Origin: Alphaproteobacteria bacterium
GTDB taxonomy: Bacteria > Pseudomonadota > Alphaproteobacteria > Caulobacterales > Caulobacteraceae
Assembly: GCA_018820275.1 (NCBI GenBank)
Contig: JAHJOO010000038.1
Coordinates: 82,926 to 146,925 of the forward strand
DNA: 64,000 bases
Reading direction: 5' to 3'
A program made the position numbers and the translations under genes. Positions within the stretch are counted from its first letter, which is position 1. Each line of letters starts with the position of its first letter. This document shows positions 35,221-44,269 of the stretch, piece after piece. The notes under the pieces are model-generated. The model was given only the letters and a program-made list of their open reading frames with translations. It was not told where the DNA came from and did not search any database.

Positions 35221-36879
35221 ATGGCCAAGCTTCACCGCCGCGGCCTTCTGGGCCTGTTCGCCGCCGGCTCGGCCATCCCCGCCGTGGCGCGGGCCGACGA
35301 CGAAGTCGCGGGCTTCGAGCACGGCGTGGCCTCGGGCGATCCGATGGCGGACCGCGTGATCCTGTGGACGCGGGTGACGGCGCGCACGCCGGTCGACGTG
35401 GCGTGGCGCATCTGGCCGGCTGACGGGACGCGTCCGTCGCGGGCCAGCGGGCAGGTCCGGGCGGGACCGGACCGCGACTGGACCGTGAAGGTCGACGCGA
35501 CGGGTCTGGAGCCGAGCCGGGAGTATCTGTTCGAGTTCGCCGCAGGCGGTGCCGTGTCGCCTCAGGGCCGCTGCCGCACCCTGCCGGTCGGCGCGACCGA
35601 GGACGTCGTGGTGGCCGTCGCCTCGTGCCAGCTGCATCCCGGCGGCCTGTTCAACGCCTGGGCGGCGGTGGCGGAGCTGGAACGCCTGGACGCCGTGATC
35701 CACCTCGGCGACTACATCTATGAGTACGGGGCCGGGCCGGACGCCTACGGCATGACCACCGGCGCCGCCCTGAGCCGGATCCCCCAGCCGCCGCACGAGA
35801 TCGTCACCCTCGACGACTATCGCCTGCGTCACGCCCAGTACAAGTCGGACCCGGACCTGCAGGCGGCCCACGCGCGCGCGGCCTTCATCTGCGTCTGGGA
35901 CGACCACGAGGTCACCAACGACGGCTGGCTGAACGGGGCCGACAACCACCAGCCGGACACCGAGGGCGACTGGGCCACGCGCAAGGCCGCGGCGATCCGG
36001 GCCTATGCCGAGTGGATGCCGATCCGCGAGCCGGAGGGCGGGCTGACCGACGCCATCTTCAGGTCCTTCCGCTTCGGCGATCTGATGGCGCTGCACATGG
36101 TCGAGACGCGCCTGACGGCGCGGGCCGAGCAGCTGGACTATGCCCGCGACATGGTGGTGGTCGACGGCGCGCCCGACGTCGCCGGCTTCGAGACGAAGCG
36201 CAACGACCCGACGCGCGACCTGCTGGGCGAGCCCCAGCGGGCTTGGTTGTCGGACGCGCTGGGCCAACACCGCGACGCTGCCTGGCAGGTGATCGGCAAC
36301 CAGGTCGTGATGGCGCGCGTGGCCGGCCCCGACGTGACCGCGGTCGCCGGACCGGATCAGATCGAGGCGGCGCTGGCGTCCCTGCCCGCCGAGGTCGCCG
36401 ACGGCCTGCGCAAGGTCATCCCCCTGTTCAAGGCCGGCATGCCGTTCAACCTCGACAGCTGGGACGGCTATCCGGTCGCCCGCGAGCGGCTGTACGCCCA
36501 GTTCGCCGAGGCCGGGGTGCAGCCGATCGTTCTGGCCGGCGACAGCCACGCCTTCTGGGTCAATGAGCTGAAGGACGCCGCCGGCGCGCGTCGGGGCGCG
36601 GAGTTCGGAACCAGCGCCATCTCCAGCCCCTCGCCCGGCGATGCGGTGGGCGCGATCCCGCTGGGGCCGCTGCTGGATCAGGCCAATCCCGAGGTCCTGC
36701 ACTGCGACCAGAAGGCCAAGGGGTTCATCGCCCTGACGGTCACGCGGGAGGCGGCGACGGCGGAGTTGATCTCGGTCTCCACCATCCTGGCCAAGCCGTT
36801 CGAGACCCGCTCGCTGGGCCGCTGGCGGGTGGAGAAGACCGCCGACGGCATCACCGCGCCGAGCCGGGTGCGGGGCTAG
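35221..36879 (+). CDS. phoD: PhoD-type alkaline phosphatase/phosphodiesterase
   Basis: PhoD releases phosphate from organic esters outside the cytoplasm. The 552-residue protein has a twin-arginine signal (HRRGLLGLFA, cleavage after ARA near residue 24). Metal-binding and catalytic motifs include HLGDYIYEY, VWDDHEVTNDGW and LAGDSHAFWV. It follows a TonB receptor after 52 bases and probably forms a pair with it: uptake of a phosphorylated compound and its cleavage, or phosphate scavenging during starvation. The CTAG at 36876-36879 ends both this gene and convergent pepF. Confidence 0.9.
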   Translation: MAKLHRRGLLGLFAAGSAIPAVARADDEVAGFEHGVASGDPMADRVILWTRVTARTPVDVAWRIWPADGTRPSRASGQVRAGPDRDWTVKVDATGLEPSREYLFEFAAGGAVSPQGRCRTLPVGATEDVVVAVASCQLHPGGLFNAWAAVAELERLDAVIHLGDYIYEYGAGPDAYGMTTGAALSRIPQPPHEIVTLDDYRLRHAQYKSDPDLQAAHARAAFICVWDDHEVTNDGWLNGADNHQPDTEGDWATRKAAAIRAYAEWMPIREPEGGLTDAIFRSFRFGDLMALHMVETRLTARAEQLDYARDMVVVDGAPDVAGFETKRNDPTRDLLGEPQRAWLSDALGQHRDAAWQVIGNQVVMARVAGPDVTAVAGPDQIEAALASLPAEVADGLRKVIPLFKAGMPFNLDSWDGYPVARERLYAQFAEAGVQPIVLAGDSHAFWVNELKDAAGARRGAEFGTSAISSPSPGDAVGAIPLGPLLDQANPEVLHCDQKAKGFIALTVTREAATAELISVSTILAKPFETRSLGRWRVEKTADGITAPSRVRG

Positions 36880-38666
36880 ACCAACGCCTCGAACTCGTCG
36901 ACCAGCCGCTCCAGCCGCTTGGTGCCGATCCGCCAGAAGGCGGGGTCGCGCGGGTTCAGGCCGAAGGGCTTCAGCGCCTCGACGTAGGTCCTCGTCCCGC
37001 CGGCGGCCAGCAGGTCGCGGTACAGGGGTGTGAACCCTTGCGGATCGGCGCGGCGCGTCTCCATCAGGGCCGCGGTCAGCAGGTCCCCGAAGGCATAGGC
37101 GTAGACGTAGAACGGCGAGTGGACGAAGTGGCTGACGTAGGCCCACCACACGTCATAGCCCTCGTTCAGCGTCACCGCGGGGCCGAGGCTGGCCCCCATC
37201 TCCTCCAGCCAGATCTGGCCGATCCGCTCGACCGACAGCTCGCCGCCCGCCCGCTCCTCGTGGAAGCGCGTCTCGAAGCGGTGAAAGGCGATCTGGCGCA
37301 CCACCGTGTTCAGCCCGTCCTCGATCCTGCCGGCCAGCAGGCCGCGCCGCTCCGCCGCCGGTGCCTCGGCCAGCAGGCGGTCGAAGGTCAGACCCTCAGC
37401 GAAGATCGAGGCCGTCTCCGCCAGCGTCAGCGGCGTGTCGGCCAGGAGGGTCCCCTGATCCGCCGCCAGCGTCTGGTGCACGCCGTGCCCCAGCTCATGC
37501 GCCAGCGTCAGCACGTCGCGCCGCTCGCCCATCCAGTTCAGGAAGACATAGGGGTGCCGGTTCGCCGTCACCGGGTGGGCATAGGCGCCCGACTGCTTGC
37601 CCGGCCGGGCCCGGGCGTCGATCCACGGCTGGTCGAAGAAGCCGCGCGCCCGGTCGGCGAACTCGGGGCCCAGCGCGGCGAAACTGTCCAGCACCACCTC
37701 ACGCCCTTGGCCCCAGTCGAAGCCGCGCGGGGCCCGGGTGTCCAGCGGCGCATTGCGGTCCCAGTGGTCCAGCTTCGGCTTGCCCAGCACGCGGGCCTTG
37801 AGGGCGTAATAGCGGTGCGACAGGGCCGGATAGGCCTGGGCCACCGCCTCGGCCATGGCGTCGACCGCCTCGCCGTCGACCTCATTGGCCAGGTGGCGGC
37901 TGTCGGCCGGGCGCGCGAAGCCGCGCTTGCGGCCTTCCAGCGCGTGCTCGGCGGCGACGGTGTTCAGCACCATGGCCAGAACGCGGGACTCGCCGCGGAG
38001 CGCTTGGGTCAGCCCCTCGGCCGCCGCCTGGCGCCGGGCGGGTTTGGGGTCCGACAGGCGGTTCAGGGCCTCGGCGAGGGTCAGCCCGTCCTTGCCGACC
38101 TTCAGCGCCGCCAGGGTTTCGTCGAACAGGCGCGGCCACTGGGCCGAGAGCGGCATGCGCTCGGCCAGATAGGTCTCCAGCTCCGACGACAGTTCGTGCG
38201 GCTTCTGGGCCCGCACGCGCCGCAGCCACGGCCGCCAGCGCGCCGCACCGGGGTGCGCCGCCAGCGCCGCCTCGATCTCGACCTCCTCCAGCTGGTTGAT
38301 CTCCAGCGACAGCCAGACGGTCGGCGTGGCGACGGCGGCGATCTTCTCGCGCACGTCGGCCTCGAACCCTTGAGCGGCCGCGTCGTCCCGCGCCGTGGAG
38401 GCGGCCAGGAAGGCGTAGGCGGCGACCCCGCCCAGGGCGTCGGACGCCTGCTCGTACAGGGTGATGGCGCGATCCAGCCGCGCGCCCAGTTCTGCCGGCT
38501 CGCCGCGCGCGGCGACCAGCTGGCCCTCCAGCGCCCCCAGCTCGGCCACGCCCGCGCGGGCGGCGTCCAGATCGGCGGCGATGCGGACGTCGTCACGCCC
38601 GGCATAGAGGTCGGACAGGTCCCACAGGGGGGCGTCGGTGTCGGGGCTCTTGAAGGGGGCGTTCAT
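36876..38666 (-). CDS. pepF: Oligoendopeptidase F family M3 peptidase
   Basis: This 596-residue cytoplasmic metallopeptidase degrades short peptides. It has the M3 signature HELGH (LTLAHELGHGVHQ, near residue 390) and the later E in ETASIFAEGLTF that supplies the third zinc ligand. The N-terminal part is helical, including SDLYAGRDD, typical of PepF. The start is ATG 38666; the reading frame extends far upstream through the divergent DUF1203 gene, which is not coding in this frame. Its stop overlaps the phoD stop in a CTAG. No operon partner is on its strand. Confidence 0.9.
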   Translation of the reverse strand: MNAPFKSPDTDAPLWDLSDLYAGRDDVRIAADLDAARAGVAELGALEGQLVAARGEPAELGARLDRAITLYEQASDALGGVAAYAFLAASTARDDAAAQGFEADVREKIAAVATPTVWLSLEINQLEEVEIEAALAAHPGAARWRPWLRRVRAQKPHELSSELETYLAERMPLSAQWPRLFDETLAALKVGKDGLTLAEALNRLSDPKPARRQAAAEGLTQALRGESRVLAMVLNTVAAEHALEGRKRGFARPADSRHLANEVDGEAVDAMAEAVAQAYPALSHRYYALKARVLGKPKLDHWDRNAPLDTRAPRGFDWGQGREVVLDSFAALGPEFADRARGFFDQPWIDARARPGKQSGAYAHPVTANRHPYVFLNWMGERRDVLTLAHELGHGVHQTLAADQGTLLADTPLTLAETASIFAEGLTFDRLLAEAPAAERRGLLAGRIEDGLNTVVRQIAFHRFETRFHEERAGGELSVERIGQIWLEEMGASLGPAVTLNEGYDVWWAYVSHFVHSPFYVYAYAFGDLLTAALMETRRADPQGFTPLYRDLLAAGGTRTYVEALKPFGLNPRDPAFWRIGTKRLERLVDEFEALV

Positions 38667-38771
38667 GGCCTGAGTCTGGGGGCGGCGACGCGCCGATGCA
38701 ACGTCCGAAGGCCGCCAGACCGGCCGGGCGGGGCGCGGCACAGTGCCCAGCATCCCCATCGGAGAGCCGTC

Positions 38772-39242
38772 ATGACCTATCGCATCGAAGCCCTGCCCGT
38801 CGCGCCATTCCAGCCCCTGTTCGACCTGTCCGATGCCGAGCTGGCCAAGGTCGGCGCGCGTCGCTGGACCGCCACCCACGCCGGGCTGGCCCCCTGCCGG
38901 GTCAGCCTGCAGGACGCCGACGCCGGAGAGCGGCTGATCCTCGTCAACCACGCCCACCTGACCGACGCGTCGTCGCCCTACCGCGCGAGCGGGCCGATCT
39001 TCGTGCGCGAGGCCGCGGCGCGGGCGGAACCGCAGCCGGACGCGGTGCCGGAGATGTTGAGCCGCCGTCCCCTGTCGATCCGCGTCTACGACCGGCGCAA
39101 CATGATGATCCAGGGCGAGGTCATCGCCGGCGCCGATCTGGACGCCGCCCTGCACCGCTGGTTCGCGACGCCGGAGGTCGAGACCGTGCACGTCCATTTC
39201 GCCCCGCGCGGCTGCTATCTGGCGCGCGCCGTCCGGCACTGA
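38772..39242 (+). CDS. DUF1203 family protein
   Basis: This 156-residue protein matches the DUF1203 family by the PCRVSLQDADAGERLILVNHAHL, shown in parts, and by YRASGPIFVRE. No signal or membrane segment is seen, so it is cytoplasmic. Function is unknown; members are small alpha/beta proteins found widely in proteobacteria. ATG 38772 has GGAGAG upstream. It is divergent from pepF and 56 bases before the DUF4153 gene on the same strand. Confidence 0.75.
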   Translation: MTYRIEALPVAPFQPLFDLSDAELAKVGARRWTATHAGLAPCRVSLQDADAGERLILVNHAHLTDASSPYRASGPIFVREAAARAEPQPDAVPEMLSRRPLSIRVYDRRNMMIQGEVIAGADLDAALHRWFATPEVETVHVHFAPRGCYLARAVRH

Positions 39243-39298
39243 CGCCCTTTCCTTTCCGCGCCGCCTGGGGCTGAGTGGCGGCGTCGGGGAGGACGATC

Positions 39299-41173
39299 AT
39301 GAGCGAAGCCGAGGTCGAACGGTCGGGCATGGGCGCGGGGTCGGCGGGGCTGGCCCCGGCCCGTCTGGTGGTCGGGCTGGCGCAGGGGCTGGCGCTGTAC
39401 GGCCTGTATCGCGCCGGCGAGGCCGAGGCCTGGCCGTCGACCGTGCCGCAGCTGTTCGGCCCCCTGCTGCTGACCGCCCTGTTCCTGCCGGTCGTGGTGC
39501 TCGGTGGGCTGGGACGTTTGCGCATCGTCACCCTGGCGGCGTGGACCGCGGCGGCGGCGGCGCTGCTGGCGCTGGTGGGCTGGTACGACGTGGCGCGGCA
39601 GTCGGCCGAGCGGGTCGGCGAGCTGGGCCTGTCGCCCTTCCCGCTGCCGTTCTTGGCGGCGGCGATCTTCATCCTCCATCACCTGATCGTGCCGGCGGAC
39701 CAGGAGCGGCGGCCGATCGCCTCCTTCCCCCGGTATTTCGACGTGGCGTGGAAGGCGGGCGTGCAGCTGGCCCTGTCGATCGCCTTCACCGGGGCCCTGT
39801 GGCTGCTGCTGTTCCTCGGCGCGGCCCTGTTCGGCCTGATCGGCATCCGCCAGTTCGGCGACCTGCTGCAGGAGCCGTGGGTGGCCATCCCCCTGACCAC
39901 CATCACCTTCGCCCTGGCCGTGCACCTGACCGACGTGCGCGACGGCCTGATCCGGGGCGTGCGGTCGGTCGTGCTGATGCTGCTCAGCTGGCTGCTGCCG
40001 GTGATCGCGGGCCTGACCGGAGCCTTCCTTGTCGCCCTGCCGTTCACCGGGCTGGACGGGCTGTGGGAACAGGGCTCGGCGACGGCGCTGATGCTTGTGG
40101 CGGCCGCAGCGATCATCGTCCTGATCAACGCCGCCTATCAGGACGGGACGGCGGCGACGCGGCCACCCGCCGCATTGCGCTGGGCGGCGATGATCGGCGG
40201 CCTGCTGCTGGTCCCGCTGGTCGGGGTCGCGACCTGGGGGCTGGCGCTGCGGATCGGCCAGCACGGGCTGACGCCCGACCGCATCACGGCCGCGGCCTGC
40301 ATTGTTGTGGGGGCGGTCCACGCCGGGGGCTATGCCTGGGCGGCGGTCTCGGGCCTACGCGGCGGGGCGTGGATGAAGCCTCTGGAGCGGACCAACGTCT
40401 TCGGCGGCATGCTGGCGGCGGCGCTGATCGTGCTGCTGTTCAGCCCCGTGCTGGATCCGGCGCGGCTGTCGGTCACGGACCAGACGGCGCGGCTGGCGCG
40501 GGGCGACGTGCAGCCCGCGGACTTCGACTACGCCTTCCTCCGGTTCGAGAGCGGCAAGGTCGGCGAGGCGGCGCTGGCCAAGTTGGCGGCTTCGTCGGAC
40601 GCGGACATCGTGAAACGGGCGAAGGAAGCCCAAGAGGCGGAGGGCGTTTGGGACCTGCGAGACGCACCCCGAGCCCGGCCCCGCGCGCCGAGGATCGCGG
40701 CATGGCCCGAAGGCGCCAGCCTGCCCGCCGGGTTTCTGGACGAGGTGCGGATCGGCGACCCGCGCTGGTATTGCGAAGGCAGTGACGAATGCCTGGCCAT
40801 CGCGCAGGATCTGGACCGGGACGGGACCGAAGAGGTTCTGTTGGCCGGTTCCCAGAACGTCCACCTGTTCGCGCGTGATGGAACCGGCAAGTGGGTCTCG
40901 CAGGGAGAGTGGCTGGTCGCAGGCTGCGCGCCGCACCGCTCACGTCCGGACCCCCGGGACCTGATGAGGGCCGGACGACTGGCGCCGCGGCCGACGCGAT
41001 GGCCTGACCTGATGGCCGGGGATCTGCAACTGAGGCTCAACAGCGAGCATTGCGTCGCGGCCGAGGCCGCAACCGCTGCCCCTTCAGTCACGAGCGAGCC
41101 AGAGCCCGCGCCACAGGCGTCGAACCCGCCCCCCGTCGAAGATCATGCTCCCCTGCGAGGTCGCGCCTTCTGA
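39299..41173 (+). CDS. DUF4153 multi-pass membrane protein
   Basis: This 624-residue protein has about ten membrane helices in its first 395 residues, matching the DUF4153 family. A soluble region follows. It contains a repeat-like helical piece (VGEAALAKLAASSDADIVKRA) and a later CEGSDECLAIAQDLDRDG segment resembling FG-GAP or EF-hand-like repeats, then a Pro-rich end. The start ATG 39299 has GGAGGA just upstream. DUF4153 members are inner membrane proteins of unknown role. It follows the DUF1203 gene closely. The C-terminal orientation, inside or outside, cannot be decided. Confidence 0.75.
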   Translation: MSEAEVERSGMGAGSAGLAPARLVVGLAQGLALYGLYRAGEAEAWPSTVPQLFGPLLLTALFLPVVVLGGLGRLRIVTLAAWTAAAAALLALVGWYDVARQSAERVGELGLSPFPLPFLAAAIFILHHLIVPADQERRPIASFPRYFDVAWKAGVQLALSIAFTGALWLLLFLGAALFGLIGIRQFGDLLQEPWVAIPLTTITFALAVHLTDVRDGLIRGVRSVVLMLLSWLLPVIAGLTGAFLVALPFTGLDGLWEQGSATALMLVAAAAIIVLINAAYQDGTAATRPPAALRWAAMIGGLLLVPLVGVATWGLALRIGQHGLTPDRITAAACIVVGAVHAGGYAWAAVSGLRGGAWMKPLERTNVFGGMLAAALIVLLFSPVLDPARLSVTDQTARLARGDVQPADFDYAFLRFESGKVGEAALAKLAASSDADIVKRAKEAQEAEGVWDLRDAPRARPRAPRIAAWPEGASLPAGFLDEVRIGDPRWYCEGSDECLAIAQDLDRDGTEEVLLAGSQNVHLFARDGTGKWVSQGEWLVAGCAPHRSRPDPRDLMRAGRLAPRPTRWPDLMAGDLQLRLNSEHCVAAEAATAAPSVTSEPEPAPQASNPPPVEDHAPLRGRAF

Positions 41174-41292
41174 CGCGTTAACCGCCCGCACACCACGCGC
41201 GCTGACCCGATCTTCACCGCGTCCGACGTAGAACCGTCCCGAAATGGGTCGGTCCAGCTTGGGCCGGCGGCGACGACGACGGGGCTTTGACG

Positions 41293-42753
41293 ATGGCCAA
41301 GACGGTTCTGGTGGTGGACGACGACCCCACGCAGCGGCGCCTGATCCAGGCGGTGCTGGAGCGTGAGGGGCTGGGCGTGGCCCAGGCCGAGACGGGCGGT
41401 CAGGCGATCGACCGGATGACGGCGGGCGGCGGCGCGGACCTGATCCTTCTGGACATGGTGATGCCGGGCATGACCGGGCTGGAGTGCCTGGCCGAGCTGC
41501 GCGCCGCGGGCGTGTCGGCGCCGGTGATCGTGCTGACGGCCAACGGCGGCATCGAGACCGTGGTCAAGGCCATGCAGGCCGGGGCCCAGGACTTCTTCGT
41601 CAAGCCGGTGTCGCCCGAACGGCTGATGGTCGGCGTGCGCAACGCCCTGCAGCTGACCCAGCTGACGGCCGAGGTCGGGCGGCTGAAGAAACAGGCGGCG
41701 AACCGCACCACCTTCGACGATCTGGTGGGCAGCAGCCCGGCCATGCGTCAGGTGAAGGCCATGGGCGCGCGCGCGGCGAAGTCCGGCATTCCGGTGCTGA
41801 TCACCGGCGAGAGCGGCGTCGGCAAGGAAGTCATCGCCCGCGCCCTGCACGGCGCCAGCGACCGCGGCGGCAAGCCTTTCGTGGCCGTGAACTGCGGCGC
41901 CATTCCCGCCAATCTGGTGGAGTCGATCCTGTTCGGCCACGAGAAGGGCAGCTTCACCGGGGCCAGCGACAAGCACCTGGGCAAGTTCAAGGAGGCCGAC
42001 GGCGGCACCCTGTTCCTGGACGAGATCGGCGAGCTGCCGCTGGACATGCAGGTCAAGCTGCTGCGCGCCCTGCAGGAAGGCGAGATCGATCCGGTCGGCG
42101 CCAAGCGTCCGGTCAAGATCGACGTGCGCATCGTCTCGGCCACCAACCGGGATCTCGCGTCCCAGGTGGCCGAGGGGCGGTTCCGCGAGGACCTGTTCTA
42201 TCGCCTGAACGTCTTCCCGATCGAGGCCCCGGCCCTGCGCGACCGCCGCGAGGACGTGGCGGCGCTGGTGGATCATTTCGTGGGTCGATTCAACGTTGAG
42301 GAGGGCAAGCGGGTCATGGGCTGCGCGCCCGAGACCCTGGCCCTGCTGACCGCCTTCGACTGGCCCGGCAACGTGCGCCAGCTGGAGAATGCGGTCTATC
42401 GCGCCATCATCCTGGCCGACGCGCCCTATCTGCAGCCGCACGACTTCCCGGCCATCTCGGGCGTCGCCATGCCCGTGCTGGAGAGCGCGCCCGCGCCGTC
42501 AGGCCCGTCGCCCGCGGCCGAGCACGCCGGCGTCGAGATGCCGCCGGCCCCGGACGTGCCGATCCGCATCCTGGACGAGCGCGGCCACCTGCGGACGCTG
42601 GAGGAGATCGAGCGCGACCTGATCCAGCACGCCATCGAGGTCTATGCCGGCCACATGTCGGAAATCGCGCGGCGCTTGGGGATCGGGCGCTCGACGCTGT
42701 ACCGCAAGGTCCGCGAGCAGGGGCTGGAGGAGCAGATCAAGGAGGCGGGGTGA
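41293..42753 (+). CDS. Sigma-54-dependent response regulator (TacA-like, NtrC family)
   Basis: This 486-residue protein has a receiver domain (1-120; Asp in [10 protein letters not shown], Lys in FFVKPVS), an AAA+ domain (about 145-375; Walker A GESGVGKE, the GSFTGA loop, Walker [14 protein letters not shown]-finger FREDLFYRL) and a C-terminal Fis helix-turn-helix ([20 protein letters not shown]). The receiver and length resemble TacA of Caulobacter, which drives stalk genes with sigma-54; NtrC or other activators are alternatives. The contact loop is GSFTGA in place of GAFTGA. ATG 41293; TTG 41287 possible. No sensor or target is adjacent. Confidence 0.85.
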   Translation: MAKTVLVVDDDPTQRRLIQAVLEREGLGVAQAETGGQAIDRMTAGGGADLILLDMVMPGMTGLECLAELRAAGVSAPVIVLTANGGIETVVKAMQAGAQDFFVKPVSPERLMVGVRNALQLTQLTAEVGRLKKQAANRTTFDDLVGSSPAMRQVKAMGARAAKSGIPVLITGESGVGKEVIARALHGASDRGGKPFVAVNCGAIPANLVESILFGHEKGSFTGASDKHLGKFKEADGGTLFLDEIGELPLDMQVKLLRALQEGEIDPVGAKRPVKIDVRIVSATNRDLASQVAEGRFREDLFYRLNVFPIEAPALRDRREDVAALVDHFVGRFNVEEGKRVMGCAPETLALLTAFDWPGNVRQLENAVYRAIILADAPYLQPHDFPAISGVAMPVLESAPAPSGPSPAAEHAGVEMPPAPDVPIRILDERGHLRTLEEIERDLIQHAIEVYAGHMSEIARRLGIGRSTLYRKVREQGLEEQIKEAG

Positions 42754-42757
42754 GGGA

Positions 42758-43216
42758 TCAGGCGGGAGCAAGCCTGCAGTAGGTCGCCAACCACGCTTCG
42801 AAGGAAGATGCCAACTGATCGACTGACTGAAAGTCGTGGTCGAAGTACCAGACCACATCCCCGCCCCTCCGATTGAAGGCGAAGAGATTGCCTCCGCTGT
42901 CGCCGGCGAAGGCAATCAGATCGTCTGGCATGCCGTTCGTGATCCATGCCTCCGTCGCGGCCACAGCCTCAGCAGGACTGAAGAAATCGCCGAGGTGCGG
43001 GAGGTCAGCCTCAGCTTCATCGATGGCTTCCCACAGGTCGGCGGTCACCCGCAGCAGGCCAACCTCGAGCAACGCCTGTCGATAGGGTTCGGGAAAGCGC
43101 CAAGACAGGCGAATCTCAGCCTCAACAAAGTCCACCCCGGACACGGAGATCGGCGGATAGTCGGAGCTGCCCCAGCGTTGGTCCATTTCTCGAAGGCGCA
43201 AGATTGATCCGTTCAT
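42758..43216 (-). CDS. SMI1/KNR4 (SUKH) family protein
   Basis: This 152-residue protein matches the SUKH superfamily: the early SWRFPEPYRQALLEVG helix, then the GMPDDLIAFAGDSGGNLFAF core and a later VWYFDHDF. SUKH proteins are commonly immunity factors against contact-dependent toxins or bind DNA/nucleases, but no toxin is encoded nearby. The ATG at 43216 overlaps the stop of the upstream basic protein (ATGA), so it is translated with that gene, and the two follow gapR. Its 3' end faces the TacA-like gene with a 4-base gap. Base composition looks slightly less GC-rich than its neighbours. Confidence 0.8.
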   Translation of the reverse strand: MNGSILRLREMDQRWGSSDYPPISVSGVDFVEAEIRLSWRFPEPYRQALLEVGLLRVTADLWEAIDEAEADLPHLGDFFSPAEAVAATEAWITNGMPDDLIAFAGDSGGNLFAFNRRGGDVVWYFDHDFQSVDQLASSFEAWLATYCRLAPA

Positions 43217-43599
43217 CGCTCTTCTCCCGCCTTTTTCACCCGCCGCCCATTAGGGCCCTCCCCCTTCGCCTTCTTCGCGATCTCCTTCAGCTTGCGCCCC
43301 TGCATGGCCGAGAGCGCCTGACCCGGCGCGCCCTTCTCGGGGTCGGCGAAGGCGCGGCCGTGGGTCTTCACGCGCTCGCTGACGGACTGGATGAACTCGC
43401 CCTCCCATTCGGAGAGCGTCACGCCGGCCTTGTCGGCGGCGCGTTTGGCGCGCTTGAGGGCATTGAGGGCGGCGCGCTTTGTGGCCTCGCGCTGGGCCTC
43501 GAAGGGCGACGGCGGGGCCTTCTTCGCGGACGGCGATTTCGCGGACGGGGGTTTGCGGGTCAACCCGCCCGAGCGCTTGAGCTCGCCCGTCCGCTTCAG
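43213..43599 (-). CDS. Hypothetical highly basic protein next to gapR
   Basis: This protein of about 128 residues is very Lys/Arg/Ala-rich: KRTGELKRSGGLTRKPP at the start, then PSAKSPSAKKAPPSP, and a helical core ALNALKRAKRAADKAGVTLSEW with QSVSERVKTHGRAFADP. It could bind nucleic acid, but no domain is recognised. The start is unsure: CTG 43599 (near a GGCGAGA site) or TTG 43563 (about 116 residues); no ATG lies before the core. It begins 3 bases after gapR and its stop overlaps the SUKH gene start. The three look like one operon. Confidence 0.6.
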   Translation of the reverse strand: MKRTGELKRSGGLTRKPPSAKSPSAKKAPPSPFEAQREATKRAALNALKRAKRAADKAGVTLSEWEGEFIQSVSERVKTHGRAFADPEKGAPGQALSAMQGRKLKEIAKKAKGEGPNGRRVKKAGEER

Positions 43600-43601
43600 C
43601 G

Positions 43602-43877
43602 TCAGATCTCGCCGAGGGCCGAGAGGTAGAGGTCCAGGATGGCCTCCTCCTCCTGGCGCTTGGCCTTGTCCTGCTTGCGGATGCGCAGGACCTTGCGCAG
43701 CGTCTTGACGTCGTAGCCCTCGCCCTTGGCCTCGGCGAAGACCTCCTTCATGTCGCCCATGATGGCCGTCTTGTCCTCTTCCAGCCGCTCCAGACGCTCC
43801 ACGATGGTGCGCAGACGGCCCTGGGCGGTCGAGGTCAGGACGTCGGGCGAGGCGTCGAAGGCAGCGTCGTCGGGCAT
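43602..43877 (-). CDS. gapR: Nucleoid-associated protein GapR (DUF2312)
   Basis: GapR is a DNA-binding protein of alphaproteobacteria that clamps overtwisted DNA, helping gyrase and topoisomerase IV act ahead of forks and RNA polymerase. The 91-residue protein closely matches the known Caulobacter sequence type: SPDVLTSTAQGRLRTIVERL, then EEDKTAIMGDMKEVFAEAKGEG, shown in parts, and a C-terminal YLSALGEI. It is a helical protein with positively charged faces and dimerises. ATG at 43877. A basic hypothetical protein and a SUKH protein follow on the same strand. Confidence 0.93.
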   Translation of the reverse strand: MPDDAAFDASPDVLTSTAQGRLRTIVERLERLEEDKTAIMGDMKEVFAEAKGEGYDVKTLRKVLRIRKQDKAKRQEEEAILDLYLSALGEI

Positions 43878-43986
43878 GGGTTTTCCTTGGGCGCTGACGC
43901 TCGCGACGCGGTCGCTCGCTGTTTGAGCGCGGTGGGCTCGGAGGATCAGGCTTAATGAGGGCGCGGCGCGCGCTCAACCGCGGACA

Positions 43987-44018
43987 AGCAAAAGGCCGCG
44001 GACGAAAGCCCGCGGCCT
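43987..44018 (-). terminator. rho-independent terminator of rpmJ
   Basis: Read on the minus strand, AGGCCGCGG, an 8-base loop, CCGCGGCCT is followed by TTTTGCTT. It lies 31-61 bases after the rpmJ stop and separates rpmJ from gapR. Confidence 0.85.
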
Positions 44019-44048
44019 GTGGATGGCTTGGTGCCGAGGCTGAACGGC

Positions 44049-44174
44049 TTAGCCCTGCTTGGCCTTGAAGCGCGGGTCGGTCTTGTTGATGACGAAGACC
44101 TTGCCCTTGCGGCGCACGACCTTGCAGTCGCGGTGGCGGGTCTTGAGCGACTTGAGCGAGCTGCGGACCTTCAT
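44049..44174 (-). CDS. rpmJ: 50S ribosomal protein L36
   Basis: This 41-residue protein is L36 of the type common in alphaproteobacteria: [17 protein letters not shown], then [17 protein letters not shown]. It has a single Cys, so it lacks the C-C-C-H zinc ribbon of the zinc form and should not need zinc. It is too short for ordinary gene-length cut-offs. ATG 44174; a clear promoter lies about 68 bases upstream and a strong terminator follows. The protein binds 23S rRNA in the large subunit. Confidence 0.93.
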   Translation of the reverse strand: MKVRSSLKSLKTRHRDCKVVRRKGKVFVINKTDPRFKAKQG

Positions 44175-44241
44175 GGTCTTCGGGCCTCAGAAAAGCGAAA
44201 TGAAATGGCCGCGGGCACGGGGCTCGCGGCGGGAACGGGGC

Positions 44242-44269
44242 GTATAGAGGCGACGCGCGGAGACGTCAA
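44242..44269 (-). promoter_or_regulatory. Promoter of rpmJ
   Basis: TTGACG, 16 bases, CTATAC on the minus strand is near the ideal housekeeping promoter. The leader before the rpmJ ATG would be about 60 bases. Confidence 0.6.

Noticed and set aside
32571..35228. Long minus-strand open frame opposite the TonB receptor
   Set aside because: The TonB receptor has a signal peptide, plug motifs and a correct barrel end; the opposite frame has no recognisable features.
37038..39242. Long plus-strand open frame opposite pepF
   Set aside because: It is antisense to an M3 peptidase with complete HELGH and has shadow composition; the real plus-strand gene (DUF1203) is in another frame at 38772.
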